Shown: piece after piece, positions 39,702 to 48,324 of the stretch
Position numbering within the stretch: the stretch's first letter is position 1
Layout of the letters: every line of letters begins with the position of its first letter
Assembly (NCBI RefSeq): GCF_026898115.1
Contig: NZ_CP114036.1
Coordinates: 8,922,001 to 8,986,000 of the forward strand
Direction of reading: 5' to 3'
DNA: 64,000 nt
DNA from: Streptomyces sp. S465
GTDB taxonomy: Bacteria; Actinomycetota; Actinomycetes; Streptomycetales; Streptomycetaceae
Translations under genes and position numbers: made by a program
Notes under the pieces: generated by a model
What the model was told of the DNA's origin: nothing
Seen by the model: only the letters and a program-made list of their open reading frames with translations
Database searches by the model: none

Positions 39702-40598
39702 TCACGTCTCCGGTGTGGGCAGCACCTCCTCGGCGACCTCGAGCACGGCCCGCAGCACGGGCGACGGATTGTCCTCCCGCCACGCCAGGGCGTGGTCCAT
39801 ATAGGTCGGCTCGTCGCGCAGCGGTACGAACGCCGAGGCCGAGGGCATGATCCCCGCGACATTGGACGGCATCAGCGCGACCCCGACGCCGGCCGACACC
39901 AGGGTCAGGATCATGTACGGGTCGGTGATCTCCTGGACCACGCGGGGCCGGAACCCGGCCTTCACGCAGGCCCGCAGCGTCGACTCCTGGAGCGCCGAAC
40001 CGGCCGCGGCCGGCGTGGTGATGAACCCCTCGTCGGCCAGGTCGGCGAGGTCGATCGCGGACTCCCCGGCCAACGGGTGGTCGACCGGCAGCGCCGCGCC
40101 GAGCGGCTCCCGTCCGATCAGCCGCGTACGCACCGGGGAAGGGGCGATCGGCAGGCCGACGAAGGCGATGTCCAGGCCGCCCTGCTCCAGTTGCTCGATG
40201 CCGTCCCGGGTCACGACCCGCATGGTCAGCGACAGGGTGACCTGGGGGTACCGCTGACGGACCGCCCTGGTCAACGGCGGCAGCGTGTGGTGGTTGAGGG
40301 CGCCGGAGAAACCGAGGGAGACCGTGCCGTACACCTCCCCGGCGGTGGCCCGGGTCGACTGCCGCCCCAGTTCGAGCTCCTCGAACACGCGGTGGGCGTG
40401 CGGCAGGAACGCCTGCCCGGCCGGGGTCAGCGCGACGCTGCGGGTGCTGCGGTCGAACAGCCTCACCCCGAGTTCCTTCTCCAGCTTGCGAATGGTCTGG
40501 CTCAGTGGCGACTGGGCGAGCCTCAGTCGCGTGGCGGCGCGACCGAAGTGCAGTTCCTCGGCGACGGCGATGAACGCCTCGAGCCAGCGGATCTCCAT
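39702..40598 (-). CDS. LysR-family regulator of the flavoprotein operons
   Basis: The product is 298 aa from ATG 40598. The N-terminal HTH is intact (EELHFGRAATRLRLAQSPLSQTIRKLEKELGVRLFDRSTRSVALTPAG), and the effector domain is complete through VSAGVGVALMPSN. It is divergent from flavoprotein paralogue 3 and directly upstream of the MFS operon on the same strand. It is therefore placed to control both arms. A shared TTGATTT/AACTTA element supports this. The inducer may be a pathway intermediate. Confidence 0.9.
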   Translation of the reverse strand: MEIRWLEAFIAVAEELHFGRAATRLRLAQSPLSQTIRKLEKELGVRLFDRSTRSVALTPAGQAFLPHAHRVFEELELGRQSTRATAGEVYGTVSLGFSGALNHHTLPPLTRAVRQRYPQVTLSLTMRVVTRDGIEQLEQGGLDIAFVGLPIAPSPVRTRLIGREPLGAALPVDHPLAGESAIDLADLADEGFITTPAAAGSALQESTLRACVKAGFRPRVVQEITDPYMILTLVSAGVGVALMPSNVAGIMPSASAFVPLRDEPTYMDHALAWREDNPSPVLRAVLEVAEEVLPTPET

Positions 40599-40674
40599 GT
40601 GCGGAACCTCCCCGGCGACAGGGCTTGCGCTGCCCCGTCCTCGGCATGTAGTCAATTTCGAGCACAGTGATGCG

Positions 40675-40695
40675 TTGATTTTATACGTGAACTTA
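40675..40695. promoter_or_regulatory. Candidate LysR site in the LysR/flavoprotein divergent promoter
   Basis: TTGATTT, then TATACGTG, then AACTTA, in an AT-rich patch about 58 bp before the GTG at 40753. It shares both half-elements with the site at 39666. The gap of 154 bp must also hold both promoters. Confidence 0.4.
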
Positions 40696-40752
40696 CATAG
40701 TCCTGGACCGTACGGCACACAGTCGGCTCCGGGACGCAGGAGGGACAGCACC

Positions 40753-42480
40753 GTGACCACGCGAACATCCCCAACGGCACCAGCACAGCGGTACGACGTG
40801 GTCGTCGTCGGCTCCGGAGCGGGCGGGCTCGCCACGGCGGTGACCGCCGCCCACCACGGCCTGCGGGTCGTGGTCCTCGAACGCGCCGCGGTCTGCGGTG
40901 GCGCCACGGCCTGGTCCGGCGGGTGGATGTGGGCACCGGGCAACCCCCTGGCGCGGGCCGACGGAGTCCGGGAGGAGACCGATGAGTTCCGCGACTACCT
41001 GCGCGCCGCACTCGGCGAGCACTACGAACCGGCCCGGGTCGACGCCTTCCTGGCCGCCGCCCCCGAGATGGTGCGGTTCTTCCACGATCACACCGCCCTG
41101 ACCTTCGAACCGGGCGCCAGGATCTGCGACATCTACGGCGATCTCCCCGGCGCCGGCACCGGACACCGGTCCGTGGCGCCCGCCCCCGCCGACCTCCGCC
41201 GGCTCGGCGACGACGTGGCGCGCCTCCTGCGCCGTCAGCTGTACGAGACCTCGTTCCTCGGCATGGGGATCATGGCCGGGCCGGATCTGGCCGGCTTTCT
41301 CGCCGCGTCCCGCGGCGACGTCCGCGGCCTGCTGCACGCCACCCGCCGAGTCGGGCGCCACCTGTTCGACCTGGCCACCAAGCGACGGGGCATGCAACTG
41401 GTCAACGGCACCGCGCTGGTCGGACGGCTGCTGCGGTCGGCCCTGGACGCCGGTGTCGACATCCGGGTGTCGACCCCCGTCACCGAACTGATCCGCGAGA
41501 AAGGCCGGGTCACCGGCGTGGTGGCGGCCACCGCGGGCGGCCCGCTCCGGCTCACGGCGGCGCAGGGCGTGGTCCTGGCCACCGGCGGTTTCCCCCGCGA
41601 CGAGGCCCGGCGCCGTGCGCTGTTCCCGCGCGGGGAGCGGCACTGGACCCTCGCCCCCGAGGAGGCCGACGGCGCGGGCGCCACCCTGGGTGAGTCGGCC
41701 GGGGGCCGGCTGCACACCGACCTGGCCTCCCCGGCCGCCTGGTGCCCGGTCTCCCTGGTGCCCTACCGGGGCGGCCGCACCGGAGTGTTCCCGCACATCA
41801 TGGACCGTGCCAAGCCCGGCAGCATCGGCGTGCTGCGCGACGGACGGCGGTTCGTCAACGAGGCCAACGGCTACTACGACTACGTCGCGGCACTGATCGC
41901 GGCGACCCCGGACGGCGAACCGGTCGAGGCCTGGCAGATCGCCGACGCCCGGTTCGTACGCCGCTATCCGCTGGGCATGGCCAAGCCCCGCCCGATCCCC
42001 CTCTTCCCCTACCTGCGCAGCGGCTATCTCCGCCGCGGCCGTACGCTCGAGGAACTCGCCCGCGCCTGCGGCATCGACCCGGCCGGGCTCGCCACGACCG
42101 TCGCGGAGTTCAACGACGCCGCCCGCCGCGGCGAGGACCCCGCCTTCGGCCGCGGGGCGACGCCGTTCAACCGCTACGGAGGCGACCCGACGGTGACCCC
42201 GAACCCCTCGCTCGCCCCGCTGGAGAAGGGACCGTTCTACGCCGTGCGGATCGTCCCCGGCAGTTTCGGCACCTTCGCCGGGCTGGCCACCGACGAGCAC
42301 GCCCGGGTCCTGGGCGACCGGCACGAACCGGTCCACGGGCTCTACGCCGTCGGCAACGACCAGGCGAGCGTGATGGGCGGCCACTACCCCGCCGGCGGAA
42401 TCAACCTCGGGCCGGCCATGACCTTCGGCTGGATCGCCGCGCGCCACCTCGCCCAGGTGACCTCGGGAGCCGCCGCATGA
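40753..42480 (+). CDS. KstD-like FAD-dependent oxidoreductase (paralogue 3)
   Basis: The product is 575 aa from GTG 40753, 6 bp after AGGAGGGACAG. The FAD motif VVVVGSGAGGLATAVTAAHHG is followed by VLERAAVCGGATAWSGGWMW. Mid-protein GRRFVNEANGYYDYV and C-terminal GNDQASVMGGHYPAGGINLGPAMTFGWIAARH keep the KstD-type Tyr/Gly pair. It differs from the other two in having a long 180-260 helical insert (RRLGDDVARLLRRQLYETSFLGMG). It overlaps the SDR start by 4 bp (ATGA), so the two form an operon divergent from LysR. Role: dehydrogenation of a cyclic ketone or related ring. Confidence 0.87.
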   Translation: MTTRTSPTAPAQRYDVVVVGSGAGGLATAVTAAHHGLRVVVLERAAVCGGATAWSGGWMWAPGNPLARADGVREETDEFRDYLRAALGEHYEPARVDAFLAAAPEMVRFFHDHTALTFEPGARICDIYGDLPGAGTGHRSVAPAPADLRRLGDDVARLLRRQLYETSFLGMGIMAGPDLAGFLAASRGDVRGLLHATRRVGRHLFDLATKRRGMQLVNGTALVGRLLRSALDAGVDIRVSTPVTELIREKGRVTGVVAATAGGPLRLTAAQGVVLATGGFPRDEARRRALFPRGERHWTLAPEEADGAGATLGESAGGRLHTDLASPAAWCPVSLVPYRGGRTGVFPHIMDRAKPGSIGVLRDGRRFVNEANGYYDYVAALIAATPDGEPVEAWQIADARFVRRYPLGMAKPRPIPLFPYLRSGYLRRGRTLEELARACGIDPAGLATTVAEFNDAARRGEDPAFGRGATPFNRYGGDPTVTPNPSLAPLEKGPFYAVRIVPGSFGTFAGLATDEHARVLGDRHEPVHGLYAVGNDQASVMGGHYPAGGINLGPAMTFGWIAARHLAQVTSGAAA

Positions 42481-43166
42481 GGCACCCCGAGGGCGTGTCG
42501 GCCCTGGTCACCGGGGGAGCGGGCGGGATCGGCGCCGCGACCGCGGCGAAGCTGCGCGCCGAAGGGGTACGGGTCGTCACCGCCGACCTCGCCCCGGGCG
42601 CGGACGAGAGGCTGGACGTCACCGACCCCGAGGCCGTCGCCGCGCTCGTCGAGAGGCTGGGCCCGGTGGGCATCCTCGTACACTGCGCGGGCATCGTAGG
42701 CCCCTCCCGCCCCCTCGCCGAACTCGACCTGGACGCGTGGCAGACCACCTTCCGGGTCAACGTCGACGGCACCTTCCTGCTGTGCCGCGCCGTCGTGCCG
42801 GGCATGGTGAACGCGGGCTGGGGCCGGATCGTCACCTTGGCGAGCATCGCGGCCAAGGACGGCAACCCCACCCAGAGCGCCTACTCGGCGTCGAAGGCCG
42901 CCGTCGTCGCGCTCACCAAGTCCCTGGGCAAGGAGCTGGCCACGACCGGCGTCCTGGTCAACGCCGTCGCGCCCGCGGCCGTCCGGACCCCGATGAACGC
43001 GCACACCGCTCCCGAGGTGCTCGCCCGCTCCCAGGCCCTCACGCCGATGGGCCGCTTCGGCCGGGCCGAGGAGATCGCCGAGCTGATCGCGTGGCTCTGC
43101 TCGGAGCAGGTCAGCTTCTCCACCGGCGCCGTCTACGACGCCAGCGGTGGCCGGGCGACGTACTGA
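42477..43166 (+). CDS. Short-chain dehydrogenase (FabG-like)
   Basis: The product is 229 aa from ATG 42477. ALVTGGAGGIGAATAAKL is the cofactor motif (TGxxxGIG). HCAGIVG takes the place of NNAG. LASIAAKDGNPTQSAYSASKAA holds the Ser, Tyr and Lys of the active site. VDGTFLLCRAVVPGM is typical of FabG-like enzymes. It is translationally coupled to flavoprotein 3 and likely acts on the same substrate series. Confidence 0.88.
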   Translation: MRHPEGVSALVTGGAGGIGAATAAKLRAEGVRVVTADLAPGADERLDVTDPEAVAALVERLGPVGILVHCAGIVGPSRPLAELDLDAWQTTFRVNVDGTFLLCRAVVPGMVNAGWGRIVTLASIAAKDGNPTQSAYSASKAAVVALTKSLGKELATTGVLVNAVAPAAVRTPMNAHTAPEVLARSQALTPMGRFGRAEEIAELIAWLCSEQVSFSTGAVYDASGGRATY

Positions 43167-43179
43167 TGCGCTGATGCCT

Positions 43180-43390
43180 GCTCGCCGCCGCGGGCGATCC
43201 AGGTCTTCCCGGCCCGTGCCCCGGCACCGGCGAACGCCTCCTGCGCCTGTGGCGGCGGGAAGCGGGCCTCGATGAGGGCGCCGGGCCGCACCGCCCGCTC
43301 CAGCCACTGGGGGTGCGGCTCGGTGACGGCCGGCCGGATGCCGAGCCGGACCAGGATCAGGCAGAGCGGCGAGGCCATCGCCGAGGACAT
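43180..43390 (-). pseudogene. Possible C-terminal remnant of an MDR oxidoreductase
   Basis: The 241-bp gap between the SDR and TetR stops holds a minus-strand frame with GIRPAVTEPHPQWLERAVRPGAL and FPPPQAQEAFAGAGARAGKTWIA. This resembles the end of quinone-oxidoreductase-like proteins, in which a Pro-rich hinge precedes the Ala-Glu-Ala-Phe helix and a GK(V/I)V end. No upstream domain is present. The call is tentative. Confidence 0.3.
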
Positions 43391-43407
43391 CCGGCGGCGG
43401 TACGCCC

Positions 43408-44016
43408 TCAGGTCAGCAGCCGTACCCAACTGTCGCCGAGCTCGTCGAGCATCTGGTCGGGCGTGAGCTTCCAGTCGGCGCGCTCCCAGTTCTGGGCGAC
43501 GTAGTCGAGCTGCGCCATCGCGAGAACGCCCCGGAAGTGGCGCTGATGGGGTTCCAGACGCTCGGCCACCGCCAGTCCGTCCGCTATATCGCTGATGGCC
43601 TCCTCCATCCATCGCTCGACCAGATCGGTGAGTTCCGGGTCGACCACCGCGGCGTCGCGGCCGACGCGGATGATCGGCCGGATGGCCGGCCAGCTGCCGG
43701 CGGTACGCCGCAGCCACGCCATGATCGCCTCCGGCGTTCCGTCGGCGACAGTGGCGACGAGGTCCTGCGCCGTGGAGCCGTGCTCGGAGGAGCGGACGCG
43801 TTGCAGCGCCTCGTTGAGCTGCTCGTCGATGAGCGCCTTCATCAGTTCGCTGCGGGACGAGAAGTACGCGTAGAAGGTCACGCGTGTGGTGCCCGCCGCG
43901 GTCGCGATGTCGTCCACCGTGGTGGCGGCGTACCCCTTCGTCTTGAAGAGCTCAAGCCCTGACTCCAGCAGCAGGCGGCGCGTCATCCGTTTGTGCGCCT
44001 CACGAAGGTTCGCCAT
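43408..44016 (-). CDS. TetR-family regulator
   Basis: The product is 202 aa from ATG 44016. The N-terminal HTH is clear (RRLLLESGLELFKTKGYAATTVDDIATAAGTTRVTFYAYFSSRSELM). The C-terminal ligand domain is unremarkable. It is divergent from the phosphotriesterase operon across 173 bp containing a CGTACAG/CTGTACG inverted repeat, so it probably represses that operon. It has the length expected for the family. Confidence 0.9.
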   Translation of the reverse strand: MANLREAHKRMTRRLLLESGLELFKTKGYAATTVDDIATAAGTTRVTFYAYFSSRSELMKALIDEQLNEALQRVRSSEHGSTAQDLVATVADGTPEAIMAWLRRTAGSWPAIRPIIRVGRDAAVVDPELTDLVERWMEEAISDIADGLAVAERLEPHQRHFRGVLAMAQLDYVAQNWERADWKLTPDQMLDELGDSWVRLLT

Positions 44017-44048
44017 GCCCGGATCCTAACGCGCCACCGCACGTCGAG

Positions 44049-44094
44049 CGTACAGACTGACTGTGCGACATACGAATTGTTCTTCCTCTGTACG
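44049..44094. promoter_or_regulatory. Inverted repeat in the TetR/phosphotriesterase divergent promoter
   Basis: CGTACAG (44049-44055) and CTGTACG (44088-44094) are perfect 7-bp complements with centres 39 bp apart. They could be two half-sites of a TetR operator or may flank separate sites. Confidence 0.4.
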
Positions 44095-44108
44095 GTGTGC
44101 TTGTTTGG

Positions 44109-44138
44109 TTGACGCGCTGTAAAGCGAATGGCTATCGT
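44109..44138 (+). promoter_or_regulatory. Candidate housekeeping promoter for the phosphotriesterase operon
   Basis: TTGACG at 44109-44114 and TATCGT at 44133-44138 are separated by 18 bp. They lie 52 bp upstream of the first start codon. Confidence 0.45.
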
Positions 44139-44189
44139 GACGGCAGCCACAGGGTGCTGTGCACCTCATTCGGACACGTGAGAGCAGGC

Positions 44190-45164
44190 ATGAGCGTCAA
44201 GAGCAACACCGTGAACACCGTCCTGGGCCCGGTGCCCCCTGAAGAGCTGGGTGTCGCCTTGGTCCACGAGGCGCTGCTGTCGGTGGTCCCGGGCGCGGAG
44301 CACGCCTTCGACGTCACCATCGACCGCGCGGAGATCTTCGAGACCCTCGCCGCGAAGCTGCGGGACTTCCGCGCCCACGGCGGCGGCACGATCGTCGACA
44401 GCACCGGCATGTTCCACGGCCGGGACCTCCGGCTGTACGAGACCCTGTCCCGCACGACCGGCGTGCACATCGTCGCCTCGACGGGGCAGGGCCCGCAGGA
44501 CATGCTCGGCGGCTACTTCCTCACGCCGCAGACCAACCCGCCGACGCCGTGGCCGGCCGAGAAGTTCGCCGACCTCTTCACCAAGGAGGTCACCGAGGGC
44601 ATGGTGGTCCCCCGCGTGGAGCGCCGCGGCGCCGCCGGCCTGGTGGCCACCGCCGCGACCCCTACGGGCATGACCGCCACCGACGAGAGCCTGTTCCGCG
44701 GCGCGGCCCGGACCGCCCTGAGCACCGGCGTCGCGGTCTCCCTCCGCTACGGCAGCGACGCCGTCCACGACCTCGACGTCGTCCTGGACGAGAAGCTGCC
44801 GGCCGGCCGCGTCGTCGTCGGCGGACTCGACCGCGAGGACGCCATCGCCGCCGGCGCGCCCCTGGAGATCGCCCGCCGCGGCGCCTACATCGCACTCGAC
44901 CACGTCGGCGTGGCGGACCGGCCCCACATCGCCGATGCCGAGCGCGCCGCCCTGGTCGCCGACCTCGTGCGGGCCGGCTTCGGCCACCGGATCCTGCTCT
45001 CGAGCGGCGCCACCGGGGTGGCGAAGGGCCACCCCGGCAACGACCTGCCGTACAGCTACGTCCTGACCACCTTCGTCCCGCTCCTGACGGAACAGGGCCT
45101 CAGCGACGAGGACGTGCGACGGATTCTCGTGGCCAACCCGCGCGACCTGCTGTCGGTGCGCTGA
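44190..45164 (+). CDS. Phosphotriesterase-family pseudoenzyme
   Basis: The product is 324 aa from ATG 44190. Its start (NTVNTVLGPVPPEELGVALVHE) aligns well with the next gene (VNTVLGAIPAEELGLVAVHE), so the two are paralogues. Metal ligands are lost one after another: HEH reads HEA, the bridging Lys (GVIK in the partner) reads GLVA, the THL His becomes SLR, the FGH His becomes VGG, and the final Asp in SAD becomes SGA. Only the first His remains. A hydrolase mechanism is therefore unlikely. Full length and clean coding argue against decay; a regulatory or scaffold role with the intact partner is inferred. Confidence 0.82.
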   Translation: MSVKSNTVNTVLGPVPPEELGVALVHEALLSVVPGAEHAFDVTIDRAEIFETLAAKLRDFRAHGGGTIVDSTGMFHGRDLRLYETLSRTTGVHIVASTGQGPQDMLGGYFLTPQTNPPTPWPAEKFADLFTKEVTEGMVVPRVERRGAAGLVATAATPTGMTATDESLFRGAARTALSTGVAVSLRYGSDAVHDLDVVLDEKLPAGRVVVGGLDREDAIAAGAPLEIARRGAYIALDHVGVADRPHIADAERAALVADLVRAGFGHRILLSSGATGVAKGHPGNDLPYSYVLTTFVPLLTEQGLSDEDVRRILVANPRDLLSVR

Positions 45165-45221
45165 GCACACCGGCGCCAACGACCGTCAAGTCTCTTTCTT
45201 CAAAGGTGAAGGTGAGTGTTT

Positions 45222-46175
45222 GTGTCGAGAGTGAACACCGTCCTGGGAGCGATCCCGGCCGAGGAACTGGGTCTCGTGGCCGTCCACGAGCACATCGGCT
45301 ACGGCATGCCCGGCTCCGAACTGGACACGCGATGGTGGAAGACCCCCGAGCAGCGGTACGAGGAGACCGTCCCGAAGCTGCGCCGGTTCCACGAACACGG
45401 CGGCGGCACCTTCGTCGACGTGACCGGGATCTGCAACGGCCGGGACGTCGACTACTACAAGTCGCTGTCCGCGAAGACCGGCGTCCACATCGTCGCCTGC
45501 ACCGGCTTCGTCGGCGGCGACACCGCCCTGCCGCACTTCGCGCGGGCAAGCGTGGACTACCTGACCCAGCAGTTCGTCCACGAGATCACCGTCGGCATCG
45601 CGGACACCGGCAGCCTCGCCGGTGTCATCAAGGTCGGGGTGAGCCGCGGCGGCCGTATGACCGATCTGGACCAGCGCATCTACCGCGCCGCGGCCCGCGC
45701 CTCGCTGACCACGGGCGTGCCGATCCTGACCCACCTCGCGATCGACGCCGAGAACGCGATCGCGATCTTCAACGAAGAGGGCCTGCCCCTGGACCGCGTG
45801 CTGTTCGGGCACGTGGACGACGGCGTGAACGCCGACAAGACACGCGATGTCTGGATCGCGGAACAGGGCGGTCGCATCGGCTTCGACACCTTCGGCTACG
45901 AGACCGAGCTGCCGGACCCGCCGTTCTGGGCCCGCCCCCGCAAGGAGCGGCTGGACCACTTCCTGAGGTTCATCGGCGGAGGCCGGCTGACGCAGGTCCT
46001 CGCCTCCGCCGACGCCAACTGCAGTCCGCTGGGCTGGCCGGGTGTGAAGGGCCACACCGTCAACTACATCTTCGAGGACCTCATCCCGGACCTCCGCGCC
46101 GCCGGTCTCGACGAGACGGCGATCAAGACGATCTTCGTCGACAACCCCGCTGACTTCCTGACCATCCAGCAGTAG
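45222..46175 (+). CDS. Phosphotriesterase/lactonase-family hydrolase, ligands intact
   Basis: The product is 317 aa from GTG 45222; a GTG at 45216 abuts the ribosome site GAAGGTGA and is less likely. The metal centre is complete: HEH in VAVHEHIGYG, Lys in GVIKVG, His in PILTHLAID and in LFGHVDDG, and Asp in ASADANCS. Family members hydrolyse lactones or phosphotriesters; actinobacterial catabolic members are mostly lactonases. It follows the pseudoenzyme paralogue and precedes a flavin monooxygenase. Its 3' end is duplicated in short tandem repeats. Confidence 0.88.
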   Translation: MSRVNTVLGAIPAEELGLVAVHEHIGYGMPGSELDTRWWKTPEQRYEETVPKLRRFHEHGGGTFVDVTGICNGRDVDYYKSLSAKTGVHIVACTGFVGGDTALPHFARASVDYLTQQFVHEITVGIADTGSLAGVIKVGVSRGGRMTDLDQRIYRAAARASLTTGVPILTHLAIDAENAIAIFNEEGLPLDRVLFGHVDDGVNADKTRDVWIAEQGGRIGFDTFGYETELPDPPFWARPRKERLDHFLRFIGGGRLTQVLASADANCSPLGWPGVKGHTVNYIFEDLIPDLRAAGLDETAIKTIFVDNPADFLTIQQ

Positions 46176-46221
46176 CGCCATCCAGAAGCAGCGCCATCCA
46201 GCAGTAGCGCCATCCAGGAGT
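46162..46221. repeat. 16-bp tandem repeat at the phosphotriesterase stop
   Basis: The unit CCATCCAGCAGTAGCG occurs three times (46162, 46178, 46194) with small changes, plus a partial fourth copy from 46210. The first copy includes the last codons and TAG stop of the gene; the rest fill the 60-bp space to the next gene. The unit is not a multiple of three. Confidence 0.85.
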
Positions 46222-46235
46222 GGGAGAGAGCCACC

Positions 46236-47360
46236 ATGCAGCCCTCAGACCTGAAGAACCTCACTGTCGCCGTCGTCGGGGCGGGATACGGCGGCGCGGC
46301 GGCGGCCAAGGCCCTGAGCCTGCTCGGCGCCGACGTCACCGTCTACGAGCAGGCGCACCGGATCCGTGAGGTCGGCGCCGGCATCGGCCTGCGTCCCGCC
46401 ACCATGAACCGGTTCCGCCAGTGGGGAATCCTCGACGCGATCACGAAGGTGAGCTCGCCGAGCGACTACTTCGAAATCCTCACCGCCACCGCCGACCCGA
46501 TCAAGAAGGAGACGTGGCCCGGGATCCACGACTTCCCCGAGGAGACCACGACCCACCTGATCCACCGCGGCGACTTCATCGACGCCCTGCTGGGCGTACT
46601 CCCCGACGGCATGGTGCACCTCGGCCACAAACTGGAGACCGTGCGGGACGAGGGCGACCGCTCCGTCCTCACCTTCGCGGGCGGCAGGACCGTCGAGGCG
46701 GACCTGGTCGTCGGTGCCGACGGCATCAAGTCGGTGGTGCGCCGGCAGCTGTTCAGCGACAAGGACCCGGTGTTCTCCGGTGAACACGCCTACCGCGCGG
46801 TCATCTCCGTCGACGACGCCTACGGGATGGTCACCGACGACAACCTCCGGATGTACATCGGCCGGGGCACGAAGGTCTACCTGCTGCCGCTGCGCCACCG
46901 CGGCCAGGTGTCGTTCGACATCACCGCGCTGTGCCGGGACAGCACCTGGGCACCGCAGGTCACCAAGGACGACCTGGTGGCGACGGTGGCGGGCTTCGAC
47001 GAGCGCATCGTGAACATCACGCGCGAGCTGGACATGGACACCGTGAACATCCGCGCGGTCTACGACATCGACCCGGTCGACACCTGGCACTCCGACTCCG
47101 TCGTCCTCGTGGGCGACGCGGCCCACTCGATGCTGCACCACCAGGGCCAGGGCGCGAACTCGGCCATCGAGGACGCCGGAGCGCTCGCCGACGCCCTCGC
47201 GCGGGCGGACTCCCCGAAGGAGGCGCTGGCCCGGTACCAGGCCACCCGGAAGCCGGTGACCGACGCGCTGCAGCGCGTCTCCCGCCAGGGGTGGACCGAG
47301 GACGAGATCGATGAGGTCTTCCCCGGCCAGAAGCCCGCCGCCGCTGCCACGCAGGAGTGA
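46236..47360 (+). CDS. FAD-dependent aromatic monooxygenase-like protein
   Basis: The product is 374 aa from ATG 46236, after GGAGTGGGAG. VAVVGAGYGGAAAAKALSLLG is the FAD motif, VVGADGIKSVVRRQ the DG motif, and VLVGDAAHSMLHHQGQGANSAIEDA the GD motif of class A flavin monooxygenases. It is most like salicylate hydroxylase and 6-hydroxynicotinate 3-monooxygenase types. It would use NAD(P)H and O2 to hydroxylate a ring. It is the third gene of the operon. Confidence 0.88.
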   Translation: MQPSDLKNLTVAVVGAGYGGAAAAKALSLLGADVTVYEQAHRIREVGAGIGLRPATMNRFRQWGILDAITKVSSPSDYFEILTATADPIKKETWPGIHDFPEETTTHLIHRGDFIDALLGVLPDGMVHLGHKLETVRDEGDRSVLTFAGGRTVEADLVVGADGIKSVVRRQLFSDKDPVFSGEHAYRAVISVDDAYGMVTDDNLRMYIGRGTKVYLLPLRHRGQVSFDITALCRDSTWAPQVTKDDLVATVAGFDERIVNITRELDMDTVNIRAVYDIDPVDTWHSDSVVLVGDAAHSMLHHQGQGANSAIEDAGALADALARADSPKEALARYQATRKPVTDALQRVSRQGWTEDEIDEVFPGQKPAAAATQE

Positions 47361-47364
47361 CGCC

Positions 47365-48288
47365 ATGCCACTGCACCCCGAGATCGCCAAGGTCGTGGCC
47401 AATCAGCCGGCCCCGCCCGAGGGCCCGCTCGACCCGGTCGCCCTGCGCGCCGCGGAGGAGGCGCATATCGCTCCCCCCGAGGAGCGCCTGCCGCTCCACG
47501 CGGTCGACGAGGTGACCGTCCACACCGCGTCGGGCGGGATACCGGCGCGGATCTACACGCCGGCCGAGGCCGACGCTTACGGCCTGCTGGTCTACTTCCA
47601 CGGCGGCGCGTTCTTCCTCGGCAGCCTGGAGACGCACGACCACGTCGCGCGCTCGCTGGCGAAGGAGACCGGGCTCAAGGTCATCTCCGTCGGCTACCGG
47701 CTGGCGCCCGAGGCCGCCTTCCCGGCCGGTCTCGACGACTGTTACGCGGTCGTGCGGTGGGCCGCCGAGACGGGCGAGAGCCTGGCGTGGGACGGCACGA
47801 CCCTCGCCATCGCCGGCGACAGCTCCGGCGGCAACTTCGTCGCCGCCGTCGCCGCCAAGGCGCACGACGACGGCTTCCACCGGATCACGCACCAGATCCT
47901 CTACTACCCCTCGCTCGACCTGGACTTCGACGTCGACCGCTATGCCTCGCTGCGGGAGAACGCCGTGGGCTACGGCCTGGAGACGGCGGGACTGAGGCCC
48001 TTCAACGCCTTCTACCTCGACAGCGGCGCCGATCCCGCGGACCCGCTCGTCTCGCCGATCAAGCGCGCGGACCTCACCGGGCTGCCGCCCGCCCTCATCG
48101 TCACCGCGGCCTGCGACCCGCTGCGCGACGAGGGCGAGGCCTACGGCCGGCGGCTGCGGGAGGCCGGCGTGGAGGCGACGGTGAGCCGGTACGAGGGCGC
48201 GGGCCACGGATTCGTCCAGCACTTCTCCTGGATTCCCGAATACCACAGGGTCTTCGCGCAGACCCGCGACTTCCTCGGCCGGCGCTGA
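47365..48288 (+). CDS. HSL-family alpha/beta hydrolase
   Basis: The product is 307 aa from ATG 47365, 4 bp after the upstream stop. LLVYFHGGAFFLGSLETHD has the oxyanion HGG motif, IAGDSSGGNFVAAVA the nucleophile (GDSSGG), DPLRDEGEAY the Asp and EGAGHGFVQ the His. This is a complete hormone-sensitive-lipase-type esterase. It probably hydrolyses an ester or lactone intermediate. Confidence 0.9.
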   Translation: MPLHPEIAKVVANQPAPPEGPLDPVALRAAEEAHIAPPEERLPLHAVDEVTVHTASGGIPARIYTPAEADAYGLLVYFHGGAFFLGSLETHDHVARSLAKETGLKVISVGYRLAPEAAFPAGLDDCYAVVRWAAETGESLAWDGTTLAIAGDSSGGNFVAAVAAKAHDDGFHRITHQILYYPSLDLDFDVDRYASLRENAVGYGLETAGLRPFNAFYLDSGADPADPLVSPIKRADLTGLPPALIVTAACDPLRDEGEAYGRRLREAGVEATVSRYEGAGHGFVQHFSWIPEYHRVFAQTRDFLGRR

Positions 48289-48324
48289 CCCGGCCGACCC
48301 GCGTACGAGTGCGGAAGGAACACC

